A DNA stretch of 64,000 nucleotides from Protea cynaroides (Eukaryota; Streptophyta; Magnoliopsida; Proteales; Proteaceae), in the NCBI GenBank assembly GCA_028583415.1, contig CM053270.1, positions 50,980,663 to 51,044,662 of the forward strand, written 5' to 3'. Below are positions 21,431 to 33,391 of the stretch, in pieces; positions within the stretch are counted from its first letter, which is position 1; every line of letters begins with the position of its first letter. A program made the position numbers and the translations under genes. Under the pieces are notes generated by a model. It was not told the DNA's origin. It worked only from the letters and a program-made list of their open reading frames with translations, and ran no database searches.

Positions 21431-22323
21431 AGAATTTCTTTATTTATCTTTAGCAAAAAAAAATTTATTTTTTCTGTATTACCTCAACACTATTGATTTT
21501 TCTAATTAAATTGGCTCTGATAGCTTAGTTAGGTTGTGCGGCAACTCCTTCAACCTCATTGAGTTTTGGTCACGAAGTCATCTTCTTGTTCCAAGCCTGT
21601 TATGGTGCCTCTATATAGTTATTTTGGGAGCGACCCTATTGGTAGAAGAAAATAAACTTAATTAATCATGTTTTAATAATCCTCATCTTGCTTTCAGGCA
21701 CTTGCAAAGTGATTCCAAAGAGGAAAAATCATCTAAGTAGAAATTTAAGGAGAATATGAACTGCGTGGTCACATATGGGTAAAATTATAAATTTTCCTCA
21801 CTTTGGGTTACCTTAATTTGCTCCCTTTAATTATTCCAAACATAATTTATGACATGTTAGGTATCCTTGGTGTGATTTACCCTTTAAAAATTTAGAAAAA
21901 GAAGATATAAAATTGTGTCGAACGAAAAAGACAATTTGATCAGGAAGGGAATTCTGTGAGAATGCCAATTCATGCTCATGTGTCTTCTTGAGTATTTTGG
22001 TTCAAAAACAACATGAGCATCCTACACGAGTGAGATTGGAATTACAAGGCCACTTTGGTAAATTCCTTGACCTCATATAAATATAACTTTTAGTGTTTAT
22101 GACTTTGGAAGACAATACATTCTTTAGTTTATAAATATTAAAAAAAAGCATATATAATTAATTGTAAAGACATGGATGTCTAAGTATTTAAAAGAAGGAA
22201 AATGGAATTTTTTTTTTGATAATTAGGAAAATGGATATATGGCCGGTGTTATTTGTCTACCATACCATAGGTCATGCATACATATGGATTTCCACTGCAT
22301 TAACAAAAACAAAATAGAAGCAG
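21431..22323. other. AT-rich spacer, nothing recognised
   Basis: About 0.9 kb between the mitochondrial insert and Copia B. No open frame of note, no terminal repeats and no RNA gene signal seen. Confidence 0.5.
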
Positions 22324-22960
22324 TGTTGGAAAAAGTAAATAGTCAAAGTTTAAAAAAAAAACTTTTTTCAAAATAAAGTTTCAAAACAAGTTTTAAACTC
22401 AAAACTTGTTCTTTTTGGTTTGGCTCTAAAATTTTGGTTTTGATTTTGGGCGGGAGTTTTGAATTTCGATTTGAGTTGGTGTGAGTAGTGTAGGATTTTC
22501 TTAGTCCCACATTGCTTAGAGGTTAAAGAGGAGAGGTATTTATTTGTAGAGGTTGTCGCCTACCTATTGAACCCAATCAAGAAAGCCTAGCTTGGTTCGA
22601 GTCAACCCACACACACAGTCGCCGTCGGGTTTGACCCCGACCGCGACTGTGATGCAAGCGCGACCAAGGGGGGTGGGCTGTGGGATGTGGGTGTGGGTGT
22701 GGTTGGGTTTTGACCCACCCCCACACAGATACCCTTTTGAAAGAGGCATGTGTGTAGAGATGCATCTCTACACCTGAATGGATGTCATCTGGACCGTCGA
22801 TCGTAAGATCCATGATCTGGCACGATCTAGACGGTCCATCTGAAGGGTCACACCCCATCTAATGGGCACATGCAAATGGTACCTGGGCCCTATAAATAGA
22901 GTCCAACCCCATGCTTCAAACTCACTCAAAATTAATAAGATTTCTCCTCTCTTCCTCTCC

Positions 22961-23030
<70 letters not shown>

Positions 23031-23254
23031 TCTGTTTAATCAAAGGGTCGAGCTTCATTGATTTTTCCAAAGGTGTTGATCTTAGCCATCGGGTCTACAT
23101 ATACCTGGTAGTATGTGCACACTGGGTGGGTATCCTACATAGGGGTTATTTTATCTTTGAGGCATATTTGCAAGGGACCTACTGCACCAATAGAGGACAA
23201 ATACTATCTTAAGGAGAGTGTACCAATATGACTCAACCCTCCTTCTAAGCTTCA
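22324..23254 (+). repeat. 5' LTR of Copia B (about 931 bp)
   Basis: TGTTGGAAAAAGTAAATAGTC begins both 22324 and 32017. The two stay alignable for the full length, including a TATA-like CCTATAAATAG (about 22888), a C-rich GACCCACCCCCACAC block and the final CTTCTAAGCTTCA. A CT microsatellite (22964-23028, about 32 units) accounts for most of the length difference from the 3' copy, which has about 7 units. The primer-binding site expected just after the LTR is missing: pol sequence follows at once. Confidence 0.88.
22964..23028 (+). repeat. (CT)n microsatellite in LTR
   Basis: About 32 CT units, inside the 5' LTR of Copia B downstream of its TATA box. The 3' LTR has only about seven units at 32645-32658, so the array expanded or contracted after insertion. 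Confidence 0.95.
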
Positions 23255-23423
23255 GTTTATGCCAGTAATGGTCTATTTGTATTAAGTGTTGACAATGTTA
23301 TGAATAAAATTATTGTTTCTTCTTACTTGGTTGAGTCATTTAATGTTTGGCATGGTAGACTAGGACATCGTAGTATACCCTACATTAAAAGACTATCTTA
23401 CTTAGAATATATTCAAGGTCTGT
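23255..23423 (+). pseudogene. Copia B: GAG-pre-integrase fragment
   Basis: Reads ASVYASNGLFVLSVDN and then SFNVWHGRLGHRSIPYIKRL, the region containing the first His residues of the integrase zinc finger. It follows the LTR directly, so leader, gag and protease have been lost. The frame stops at 23423, where the 5.5-kb insert begins; it resumes after 28916. Confidence 0.8.
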
Positions 23424-26400
23424 TGTGAGGACAATGGATTTTCATATGATCCTCCACGAAATCAAAATTAGGCTCTCGCCTTGGTTACTTTTATCCATCC
23501 ACGCCAATGGACGGAGTAAAATATGGAGTCGCCACCTAGATAAGGTCTAGGACCTATAAATGGTCTCTCACTTGGAGAGACACTATGACTCATGCTCAAT
23601 GGATTGGCTTCTAGTCTTACCGAGAGAAGGGTAAGTGTCAAGTTACGAGTTGGGAAGGTGTTAGGCACCCAACTCCCCCGGCCAATGGACCGGTCTCCTT
23701 CCTGTCCTATCCTTTCCCGCATTCTTAAAACTTATGTATGTTCAGGTCGTTCAATTTAGCCTAACTAGGCAAATGGGGAACCCTAGACCAAGTTTCTAAG
23801 TTGTTCTAACTTAGGGTGCCGCCACATAGACTTGAAAAATAAAATACAAGTCAACAGATAATAAATGGATCAATGAACAAATGAATGGATAAAGAAAATG
23901 AAATAATCATGAATAAACAAATAATGAAATAAAAGAATGAATAACACAGAAAATACAACAGATAATGGATGACCGAGCCCGAGATCAAGCAGCCTACGTA
24001 TCCCTGTGCGGCAGGAATCAGGCCAAACGTAGTTCGTGCGTGGTTGTGGTTATGATTGTGGTTGTGTGTGAGGTGCTCCCTTGACAAAGGAAGCACGTGT
24101 GACCATGCGTGAAGGGTGAACTACTCAGAGTTCTCCACTTCCCGCTGCCTACGTATCTCTTTAGAGAATCAGGTCAAACGTAGTTCCCAGCAGTTAACAG
24201 GCTGTTGGACCCCACATGGCATTACTGGAGAGGTGCTCGGACCTCAGAGGTACTCGGACCTCAACTCCCCGCGCTCGGCAAGGCAACACTCAAGAGGTAC
24301 TCGGACCTCGACTCCCTGCACTCGGCAAGGCAAACTCAAGAGGTACTCGGACCTCGACTTCCTTGCACTCGGCAAGGCGAACTCAAGAGGTACTCGGACC
24401 TCGGCTCCTTGCACTCGGCAAGGCAAACTCAAGAGGTACTCGAACCTCGACTCCTTGCACTCGGCAAGGCATCCCTCAATATTTGAAAATGGTCGGTCCG
24501 CACACCGATTCCCAAACATGGGAGATGATTGGCCTAAGGCCAAAGACAAAACTAGGTAATAGCTAGGTTGGAGAATCAACATGATCTCAATCGTCGCTAG
24601 ATACATGAAGACAACACAATTTTTTTGTATTTCTTTTTCTTTCTTTTTTTGTATTTTTTCTTAATAAAACAAAAACAATTCTAAAGACCAACCCTATTGG
24701 TTGAGTAGGCCATGGGCCTAGGCGGGGTCCACCCCAGTCAACATGGAATTTAGAAATCCCAACAAGAATGGACTCATTGGAGTCACCCTAAAGAACTCGC
24801 AACACTGGGGAAGGGGATCCAAACAATCCATCAAACAATATAACAACATATAGGCATTATGGACAGCAATATGGCAAGTAACCAACACATTATGCTAAGC
24901 ATAGATCCAAGCATATATCAAATAATCTAACCCGAGTATGACTTAGTTCAAGCAATTAGAAATGTCCCAACCTCTTTAAGAAACATGATTTAATAGAGAA
25001 GCATTTGGGCAAAAATTAAATACAATCACAAACTTATCTGAACTTAACCAAGTTTGACCTTAAATGTAAGGCAACTATACCCAAACAGATTTGGCATTAA
25101 AGACACAAGCCAACTAAAATCAGATTTGACATTAAGGCAACCAATCTTATCTAAATCAGATTTGAACCCAAGAGATAAACCAACTCAGTTTGGACAGATA
25201 TGTCGTCAAAAAGGTGGATCAGCCTAACCGACCCAGGTTTGCTACAAAAAGAATACTAACAACCAATAAAGAGAAAGAATAGACAAAATGAAACAAAATG
25301 GATCTGACTTTGACTAGACTCAAAACAAAGTGGAAACGGTACTAAAAGGGAGCGGAAAAAAAATTCACAAGATGTGCCTAGAACAGAGACAAAAGGTGAT
25401 AGAAAATTTTCAATCCTGAATCAAACAATACCAGTAAAACACTCAAACCACTTGAACCTAACCAAAACTATCTATAAGAGAAGAAATATGAAACTAAAAA
25501 CCGGAATAAGAAAGACATGAAACAAACCTAAACTGGGAAAACAAAAGACCAAACCCATAATAATAAAGAACAAAAGATACTTCCTAAACCCATTCCTAAC
25601 CGAACCCCAATAACCCGTTAAAATCCCACTGATATGAACCGTACAAACCCACTGTAGTGCTGAACCAACCTATCACCATTAAGCCAACTCACTAGGAGAT
25701 TGAACCAACTCATCACGACTCATCATGATTTAGCATTCTCCATCATAGGGTTGAACCAGCCTAGTACAAATACACTGATTTAACATGTACACACCAGATT
25801 TAACTATTAAGAGTAGCCAATAGAGTCCAAACAGATTTGACATCGAAGGTGAACTGGTCTAACCTAAACCAGATTCGCTCTTTAGAAACGAATAGTCAAC
25901 TCAGCCCAAATTGGTTTAGTCATAAAACATAACAATTCAAATCGAATCAGATTTCACCATGAAGACCAATTCGAACCAAACCAAACTTGATCATGATTCA
26001 GCTCCAACCAAAACAGATTTGACCATGGAAAGTGAAACAACCCAGTCCACCCAGATTTACCAAGAGTGAAAATCAAACCAAATTCGAACATAAAGAACCG
26101 ATTCAGTCCCAAACAAAAACCAGACCAGGTTTAAACATAATAACCAAGTATGTTCCACTCAATAGATTTAACCATAATGCCAACCAATTAGACTAGTTTG
26201 ATATAAGGGATTAACTCAACACGATCTGGACTGGCCCCAAGTCAAACCAGTTCCAACCGGATTCTCCAAATTGAATTTAAAAAATGCTTCCAAGATCAAA
26301 ATCCCCTTAGTCAAGGAACCCAACAGTGACAAAATAAACAACAAGGATATATTTCAGTAAGAAGATTCGATAGACACGGCAAGCAATGAGATAGAATAAG

Positions 26401-28911
26401 GGGGAAAAACACAGCAAGACCCCAACCGAATGCATTGCTATAACTTTATGAGCATCCACCTAGTTAGAAAACACTAAACAACCATGACATTTGTCTCCTC
26501 TCCAAATCATAAAAATGAAACCAAAGTCATGCACTCATCTCAACATTAGACACCTATCCTCTTGAACAAAACCTTCAAAACTAAAACAGTCAATAATATC
26601 CTACTCAAACACTTTAACCGCCACATAAAGATTTCAAATCCCCAAATCAGATCAAGTTGCTGCAATGTAAAAGAAAAGGCAATCGGAACCTAAAGTCACC
26701 AAGAAGCCATAATAAAACTAGACAAAAATAAACAAAACCAATTTATTCAAAAACCAGCTCTAATTGAATCAAAACCTTATTAGAAAACTAGTGAAACAAA
26801 CCTGCACAGAACATCCATCCTACTAGCCGAATCTGATCTTGAAAAGAAAAGATAGAAAAATGGAAAAGAAAAGGGAACAAACTAAACACATTCCTAATGT
26901 CATTCTCAGTAGAGGACTAAATGGAAACAACCAATCAATAATCAATTTCTATAGAAAAGCAAGGAAAGGTCTATTCATCTCAACAAAAATAAACAACAAG
27001 AGAAGCACATATGGTAAGTCAATTTTGTAAAAACAATGTTGAACCTTGCAATCAAGAATAATCACACTACCACAACATGTATATATGACATCTAATGCAA
27101 TTAGGTACAACAATGGATTAAAAAGCAAGCACTTACCACTCAAAATCGCAGTTACAGCATGAAATCCAAGGGAAAGATCATAGTAGTTAAGAATGAGAGC
27201 AGAGTGGATCATCATCCAAAGCAAGCTATACAAAATAATTAATAAAACCACTCACCTTTCAAGCTTGTCCAGCACGTTGAAGCATATCAACAATCCAAGC
27301 ATAATGCACCGCACCCATTTGCTGTTGTTGGATGAAAACGAACATCTTCTTCTTCTCCACCACCTTTATGATATGTCTGAAACTTTAAACTGCTTCCATC
27401 TTTCTTCTTAAACCCCCTTGACTTATCCTTCTCCAACAAACACAATGGATTGTTCCCCGAAATATCTCTCTTAAAAACCAATTTCGAGTTCTAGCAGAGG
27501 TAGCATAGGGTCATTTCTCGTGAGCCCAGATTCCCAATTCTTGAAGATGCTTTTGAATGGAACCCGTCAAGGCCCAACTCTAAATCTTGCAGCAAATCCA
27601 TACCCTTATTGGTGTTGTTTGCATAAGAGCCTTGCTTTGCAGCTTATGAAATCAGGGTCGTAAATTCTAGGAATTGGAACCATGGATTCCATGTGAGATC
27701 TTAACTACTTCTGCAAATTGATGATGAAGACCTTAGCTCTGGCCATGGCATCTAGTAACCATCAGACTTGATGGACGATTGATCCAATGTGACAAATCCA
27801 TAGCCCTTCTAGGTACTAAACCATTTCATAGCTCCGGTGGATCTTGGCCCTAAAGATGAGTGAAAACCCAAGTCCGCAAGTAGGTAGCCTTCTTTCTTCT
27901 TCTTTTGTTCACCTCTGCTTCCTCTCTTCTATTCCCCCTATACAGTAGCCACGACCTCTCTCTCACTTCTCTCCCAGCCGTAACTGACCCCCTCTTCTTC
28001 CTAATTTTTCTGCTCTCTCACGGATCTGCCTCCCTTAGCCGAAAATCCCTTGCTTCTCTCTCTCTCTGATTTCCCTCTATCTGAAAAACCTCTCTCTACT
28101 CCCTCCTTGGTTCAGCAGCATCGCCGCCTTCTTCCCTCTTCGCAGCCGTAGCAGTAGGTCCTCTCTCTCTGTTTCTCTATTTTCACTACCAACTGCTTCC
28201 TCCTTCTTCTTTTGATTTTCTGTACAGCAGCTGCCACCGCCTCCTCCTTGCTCACTTATTCTTCCTCAGTTCCTCTCCCTCTTTTCTCTTCTTTTCTAGC
28301 CAAAATCCATTCTTCTCCCTTTTTCCCTCTTCTCCCTCTTTTTCTCCCCTTTGCTGCCGCCTCCTTTCTTTTTCTTTTCTCCTCTCTCCCCGCAACAGTC
28401 CCCTTTTTTGTTTGTCTAGGTTTTTTTTTCTTTTCCTAACCTTTAATCCAAGGGCCAGGATCCCTCCACTTGATCCCCTTTCAATCCATCTCATATGATA
28501 AAAATAAGAATAGAAAAAATTACTACACAATTTATTCTAAGCCCAGACCCAAGCCCATTAGTCTATATCTTATTAACACCTAATTTAAACCCAGCCCAAA
28601 CCCATTATTATATGTCCTAAACACCAACCTAAACTATACCCAGCCTAAACCCATTGTTTAATGAAGCCCATTAATAAACTAAGCCCATAAAAATACAAAA
28701 AACTCAACATAATCCTAATAGACTCCAAATTCCTAGTTAGACTACCCTAAACCCAAACTCACTCAATTTTTTTTTTTTTCTTCTTTTTAATGATTTCTAT
28801 TTTTTTTATATTTTTCCTAACAGCCTAAAAATACAAGAAATTCTAATATGACCAAAATGATAAAAAAAAAAATGTCCTTAATAAGACATGGGCCAAAATT
28901 AGGGTCTTACA
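23424..28911. mobile_element. 5,488-bp non-coding TG..CA element (solo long LTR or LARD-like)
   Basis: Bounded by an exact 5-bp duplication TCTGT (23419-23423 and 28912-28916). The ends are TGTGAGGAC and GGTCTTACA, as for an LTR-type unit. It interrupts the integrase of Copia B. No second LTR copy was found inside and no gag or pol. This makes it either a solo LTR of an element with very long LTRs (Tat/Ogre-group LTRs can reach this size) or a large non-coding derivative. Contents: a paired CTACGTATC..ACGTAG motif (23990, 24146), a 46/47-bp tandem repeat (24230-24480), a degenerate CAGATTTGAC-rich region (25060-26300) and a pyrimidine-rich block (27890-28440). Confidence 0.82.
24230..24480 (+). 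repeat. 46/47-bp tandem repeat
   Basis: Copies beginning GAGGTACTCGGACCTCGACT start at 24247, 24294, 24340, 24387 and 24433, with a partial one at 24230. Steps are 47, 46, 47 and 46. Each unit ends CACTCGGCAAGGCAAACTCAA with minor changes. Overlapping frames on both strands (24116-24606) come from this repeat. Tandem repeats are known in long Gypsy LTRs. Confidence 0.92.
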
Positions 28912-28916
28912 TCTGT

Positions 28917-29850
28917 CCGAACCCTCACTTCATAAATGCCCAATATGCATAGAAGCTAAAATTACTATAAAAAAAAACCCCCATAAGTCTGTAGAAAGAC
29001 AAACCGATCTTTTAAAGTTAATACATAGTGATTTGGCTTATTTTAAATCTCATGAATCAAAGGGAGGTAATAAATATTATATAACATTTATTGATGATTA
29101 TTCTAGGTATACAAAAGTATATCTTCTAAAATCTAAGGATGAAGCTGAACATGCTTTTAAAACTTATAAACTTGAAGTTGAAAATCAGCTAAATAGAAAA
29201 ATTAAAAGGTTAAGAATAGATAGAGGTACTGAGTATGGCACTTATAGCCTTTCTCAGTTTTGTGAAGAAAATAGAATAATTTATGAAACTACTGCACCAT
29301 ACCAACCTGAGTCTAATGGTGTAGCAGAAAGAAAAAATAGAACTCTAAAAGAAATGATGAATTATTTTCTTATTAGCTCTGGACTACCTTATAATATGTG
29401 GGAGGAAGCAATTTTATTTGCATGTTATATCTTGAATAGAATTCCTCTTAAGAGATCAAATCTTGTTCCTTTTGAACTTTGGCATGGTAAGAATCCATCC
29501 TTTAATCATTTAAAGGTATGGGGGTGTTTAGCCAAAGTTAGAATACCTGAACCAAAGAAAAGAAAGTTTAGACCCAAGACTTGTGACTACATTTTTATAG
29601 GATATGCTCATCATAGTGCTGCATATAGGTTTTTGGTATTGAAATCTATTGTAAATGTTTTTAATGCTAACACCATCATTGAATCTCAAGACGTTGAATT
29701 TTTTAAACATGTGTTCCCTAAATTGGTTGGTGCTATTCCTAATGAGATTTATAATGAGATCTCTGTTATGAATAATGAAATTAATAAATAACAAGAATCT
29801 GATGAAATTAATGTTGAGTTACTTAGGAGAAGTAAAAGACAAAGAAAACC
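28917..29850 (+). pseudogene. Copia B: integrase
   Basis: Resumes at CPICIEAKIT (C-X2-C half of the zinc finger, about 28938), then HSDLAYF (first catalytic Asp), RIDRGTEY (second Asp) and ESNGVAERKNRTLKEMM (catalytic Glu). All three DDE residues are present, with spacing normal for the family. The C-terminal part (LKVWGCLAKVRIPEPKKRKF) is also kept. Open without a stop from before 29033 to 29789, where AAT AAA TAA CAA gives the first stop. It belongs to the Tork/Tnt1-like Copia group by its phrases. Confidence 0.9.
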
Positions 29851-31440
29851 CACTAATCTAGGAGATGACATGTTAATATGTCATGTGGATAGAGACCCCT
29901 TTACTTATCAAGAGGCTGTAACATCTCCAGATGCGGTATTTTAGAAAGAGGCTATTAAAAGCGAGTTGGATTCTATAATCCAGAATCACACTTGGGAATT
30001 AGTGGACCTTTCACCAGGAACAAAGCTTCTAGATACCAAGATGATATTTAAAAAGAAATTAAAGCCTGATGGATATGTTAGTAAGATTAAGGCAAGGTTG
30101 GTAGTAAAAGGGTTTAGACAAAAGAAGAACATAGATTATTTTGATACTTTCTCTCCTGTAGCTCGTATTGTAACTATAAGAACTTTATTTGCTATTGCAT
30201 CTATTTATAACTTGGTTATTCATCAAATGGATGTTAAAACCGCATTTCTAAATGGAGATTTAGAAGAAGAAATTTATATCAAATAACCTGAAGGATGTAT
30301 AATATCAAAACTAGAACATAAAATCTGTAAATTAATTAAATCAATGTATGGTTTAAAACAAACACCCAAACAATGGCAGAAAAACTTGATCATGTGTTAT
30401 TAAATAATGATTTTGTTATTAATAATTCAGATATGTATATATATAGTATATTTAATAATGGCAAGGGTGTTATTATTGTTCCCTATGTTGATGATATGTT
30501 GATAATGAGAACAGATTTAAATGTTATGAATTTAACAAAGAAAATTCTTATGTCTAAATTTGATACAAAGGACATGGGAAAAGTTGATGTCATTTTAGGT
30601 ATCAAAGTTATAAGAAAATCAAATGAGATAATATTATCTTAAGCACATTATATGAAAAGCCTACTAAAGAAGTATGGATATTATGAGTGCTCTCTAGCAA
30701 AGATACCTTTAGAGGTAGGGAGTCATCTCATAAAACACCAAGCTTGTGAACCAGTCTCCCAAAAAAAGTATTCCCAGATTATAGGTTCCATGTCATACTT
30801 GATGAACTCCACAAGACCGGACATAGCCTTAGCTGTAGGGAAATTGAGTCAACATACTCATAACCCAGGGCGGGAGCATTGGGAAACTCTAACAAGGTTG
30901 TTAAAGTGCTTAAAGGGAACATTGAACTATGTCCTACACTATAGTGGAAATCCTTCAGTTCTAGAAGTATATTGTAATGCTAATTGGACATCTGATATAG
31001 AGGAATCCTTAACCACAAGTAATTACATATTTACTCTTGATAGAGGAGCGATTTCATGAAAATCTGTTAAGCAAACTTGTGGTACAGGTTCCACTATGGA
31101 GGTAGAATTTATAGCCTTGGAGAAGGATGGGGCAGAAGCCGAGTGGCTTAAAAATTTGGTGGTTGAAATTCTGTTATAGGCTAAACCTATACCCCCAATA
31201 TCATTATATTGTGATAGTCAGGCAGCCATTGCTAAAGCAAAAAGCAAGATATATAACGAAAAAAAGAAGACATATACGCTTGAGACACAACCTTGTGAGG
31301 TAGTATATAAGTAAAGGAACGATAGCTATCGACTTTGTAAAATCAGAAAAGAATCTGACAGACATATTTACAAAGCCACAAACCATCAAGGTCATAATTG
31401 ACACATCTAACGGAATGAGCTTAAAGCCCGTGTCATAAGT
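29851..31440 (+). pseudogene. Copia B: reverse transcriptase and RNase H
   Basis: Same overall frame with isolated stops. RT: NHTWELVDLSPGTKLL, ARLVVKGFRQKKNIDYFDTF, MDVKTAFLNGDL, SMYGLKQTPKQW, active site YVDDMLIM (about 30484-30510), LGIKVIRKSNEI. RNase H: IIGSMSYLMNSTRPDIALAV, CNANWTSD, TMEVEFIALE, LYCDSQAAIAKAKS, ending SEKNLTDIFTKP (about 31350). Stops at about 29942 (TAG), 30283 (TAA), 30640 (TAA), 31058 (TGA), 31178 (TAG) and 31300 (TAG) fall where Trp or Gln is expected. A one-base shift lies at about 31250. Otherwise little decayed. Confidence 0.9.
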
Positions 31441-31999
31441 CATGTGATGGAAACCCAACCTATGTGATAGGATATCCCTAGAATTAGGTTCAATGGGTAA
31501 AAACGAAGTCACACAGATGACTTTTTTAATACTATCATATTTTGCTCATTCTGGTTAAATGATAAGGTAGTACTCACCACAATGAACAGAGGATGAATCT
31601 CAAGGATTCTTAATCAAGCCAAATTATCCCAGAGGAATGTGGGGATGTGTTAACTGTGGTGCACATTATGGGTTGACCTTATTGAATGTAGGAAATGGGG
31701 CCGTTTCCAATGAGAGTTAAGGGCAAACTCTCATGGACATTCATGAACCAAGATAGGGACAAGGCCGGTTTAAAAATATATACATCATTAAAGGATTTTT
31801 CGAGGGTCAAACTGTAAGAGGTAGCTGATAGGTCAGTCGGCTACACTAATGAGGAAAGGTTCAAGGAGCAAGCTTCACCCGTACTCTGTAGCATGACGTA
31901 TCAGACCTAGTGTAGATTCAAGTCGATAGACATCTGCATTGATGTCGTTTACAGTTCTCATGAGATCAACTACATGTTTCTGTTTTTACTCTATCTTTT

Positions 32000-32016
32000 G
32001 AAACTTGTAGGGGAAT
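32000..32016 (+). promoter_or_regulatory. Polypurine tract of Copia B
   Basis: GTAGGGGAAT directly precedes the 3' LTR start TGTTGG at 32017, the position of the plus-strand primer. 31441-31999 between RNase H and this site is non-coding. Confidence 0.75.
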
Positions 32017-32884
32017 TGTTGGAAAAAGTAAATAGTCAAAGTTAAAAAAATAAAAAATTTCAAATTAAAGTTTCAAAAGAAATTTCAAACTCAAAACTTG
32101 TTCTTTTTTATTTGGCTCCAAAGTTTTGGTTTTGGGTGAGAGTTTTGAATTTCGATTTTGAGTTAGTGTGAATAGTGTAGGATTTTCTTAATCCCACATT
32201 GCTTAGAGGTTAAAGAGGAGGGGTCTTTATTTGTAGGGGTTGTCACCTACATTTGAGTCCAAGCAAGAAAGCCAAGCTCGGTTCGAGTCGACTCACATAC
32301 ACACACACGCACGCAAGACCTGACCGGATCGCGACTGCGACCTGTGACTCTGACGTGGGTGCGGGCCGTGGGCTGGGGGATGTGGGTGTGGGTGTGGTCG
32401 GGTTTTGACCCATCCCTACACAAATACCCTTTTGGAAGGGGCATGTGTGTAGAGATGCATCTCCACACCTGAATGGATGCCATCTGGACCGTCGATCGTA
32501 AGATCCAGATCTGACACAATCTGGATGGTCCATCTGGAGGGTCACACCCCATCCAGTGGGCACCTAAACCCTATAAAATAGAGTCTGACCCCATACTTCA
32601 AACTCACTTGAAATCAATAAGATTTCTCCTCTCTTCCTCTCCAACTCTCTCTCTCTCTATTCTGTTTAATCGAAGGGTCGAGCTTCTTTGATTTTTCCAA
32701 AGGTGTTGATCTTAGTCGTCGGGTCTGCATATACCTGACAGTGTGTGCACATTGGGTGGGTATCCTAAATAGGGATTGTTTTATCTTGGAGACAGATTTG
32801 CAGGGGACCTACTGCACCAATAGAAGGGCAAATACTCTCTTAAAGAGAATGTACCAACACGACTCAATCCTCTTTCTAAGTTTC
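32017..32884 (+). repeat. 3' LTR of Copia B (about 868 bp)
   Basis: Matches 22324-23254 with many scattered differences. Its TATA-like CCCTATAAAATAG is at about 32567 and its CT run is short. Alignment with the 5' LTR ends near 32884, just before an AT microsatellite. No 5-bp duplication of AGCAG (the bases before 22324) is found after it, so the right boundary has been altered. Confidence 0.85.
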
Positions 32885-32911
32885 GATTTTTCACTTACAA
32901 GGTACATATAA

Positions 32912-33012
<101 letters not shown>

Positions 33013-33391
33013 AAGATTATTATTTCATGTTGATTAATCAGATAATTAAATTTTATTGTTTTATATAGTTTTAGTCTGTATAATATATAATTACTGTTAT
33101 ATTATAGCTTTATTTACAATAAGCAATCTTCAAAAAAAAAAAAAAAAAAAAGAGAGATGAAATTAAACTTGATATTCTGCCGTTGAAAGAGGACCACAAA
33201 CGAATGGATGAGATTAATATAAAAAATCAGAACAACTATCCAGAGGCCTAGAGGCTGGAGCCACGGGAGATTTTTTTACTTGATTTTTTTTAGATTCAAT
33301 TTATGTTGAGCAGTAAGGCCTTGAGGCTTGGGACTTGACACTTGGGACCGAGTTTTACTCACCACTCCCAACTCCCAACTCCCAACTCCCA

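Noticed and set aside
24116..24606. Four overlapping frames of 90-147 codons
   Set aside because: All derive from the 46/47-bp tandem repeat, whose lack of stops keeps several frames open.
26839..27481. Small frames on both strands
   Set aside because: Inside the non-coding TG..CA unit, short, with no similarity I can recognise.
28212..28530. Ser/Phe/Leu-rich plus frame and Lys/Glu-rich minus frame
   Set aside because: A pyrimidine-rich tract inside the non-coding 5.5-kb unit; composition alone keeps the frames open.
33335..33391. Longer N-terminus of the cupin gene
   Set aside because: The extended frame begins at TTG, not ATG. The ATG at 33392 starts a transit-peptide-like sequence.
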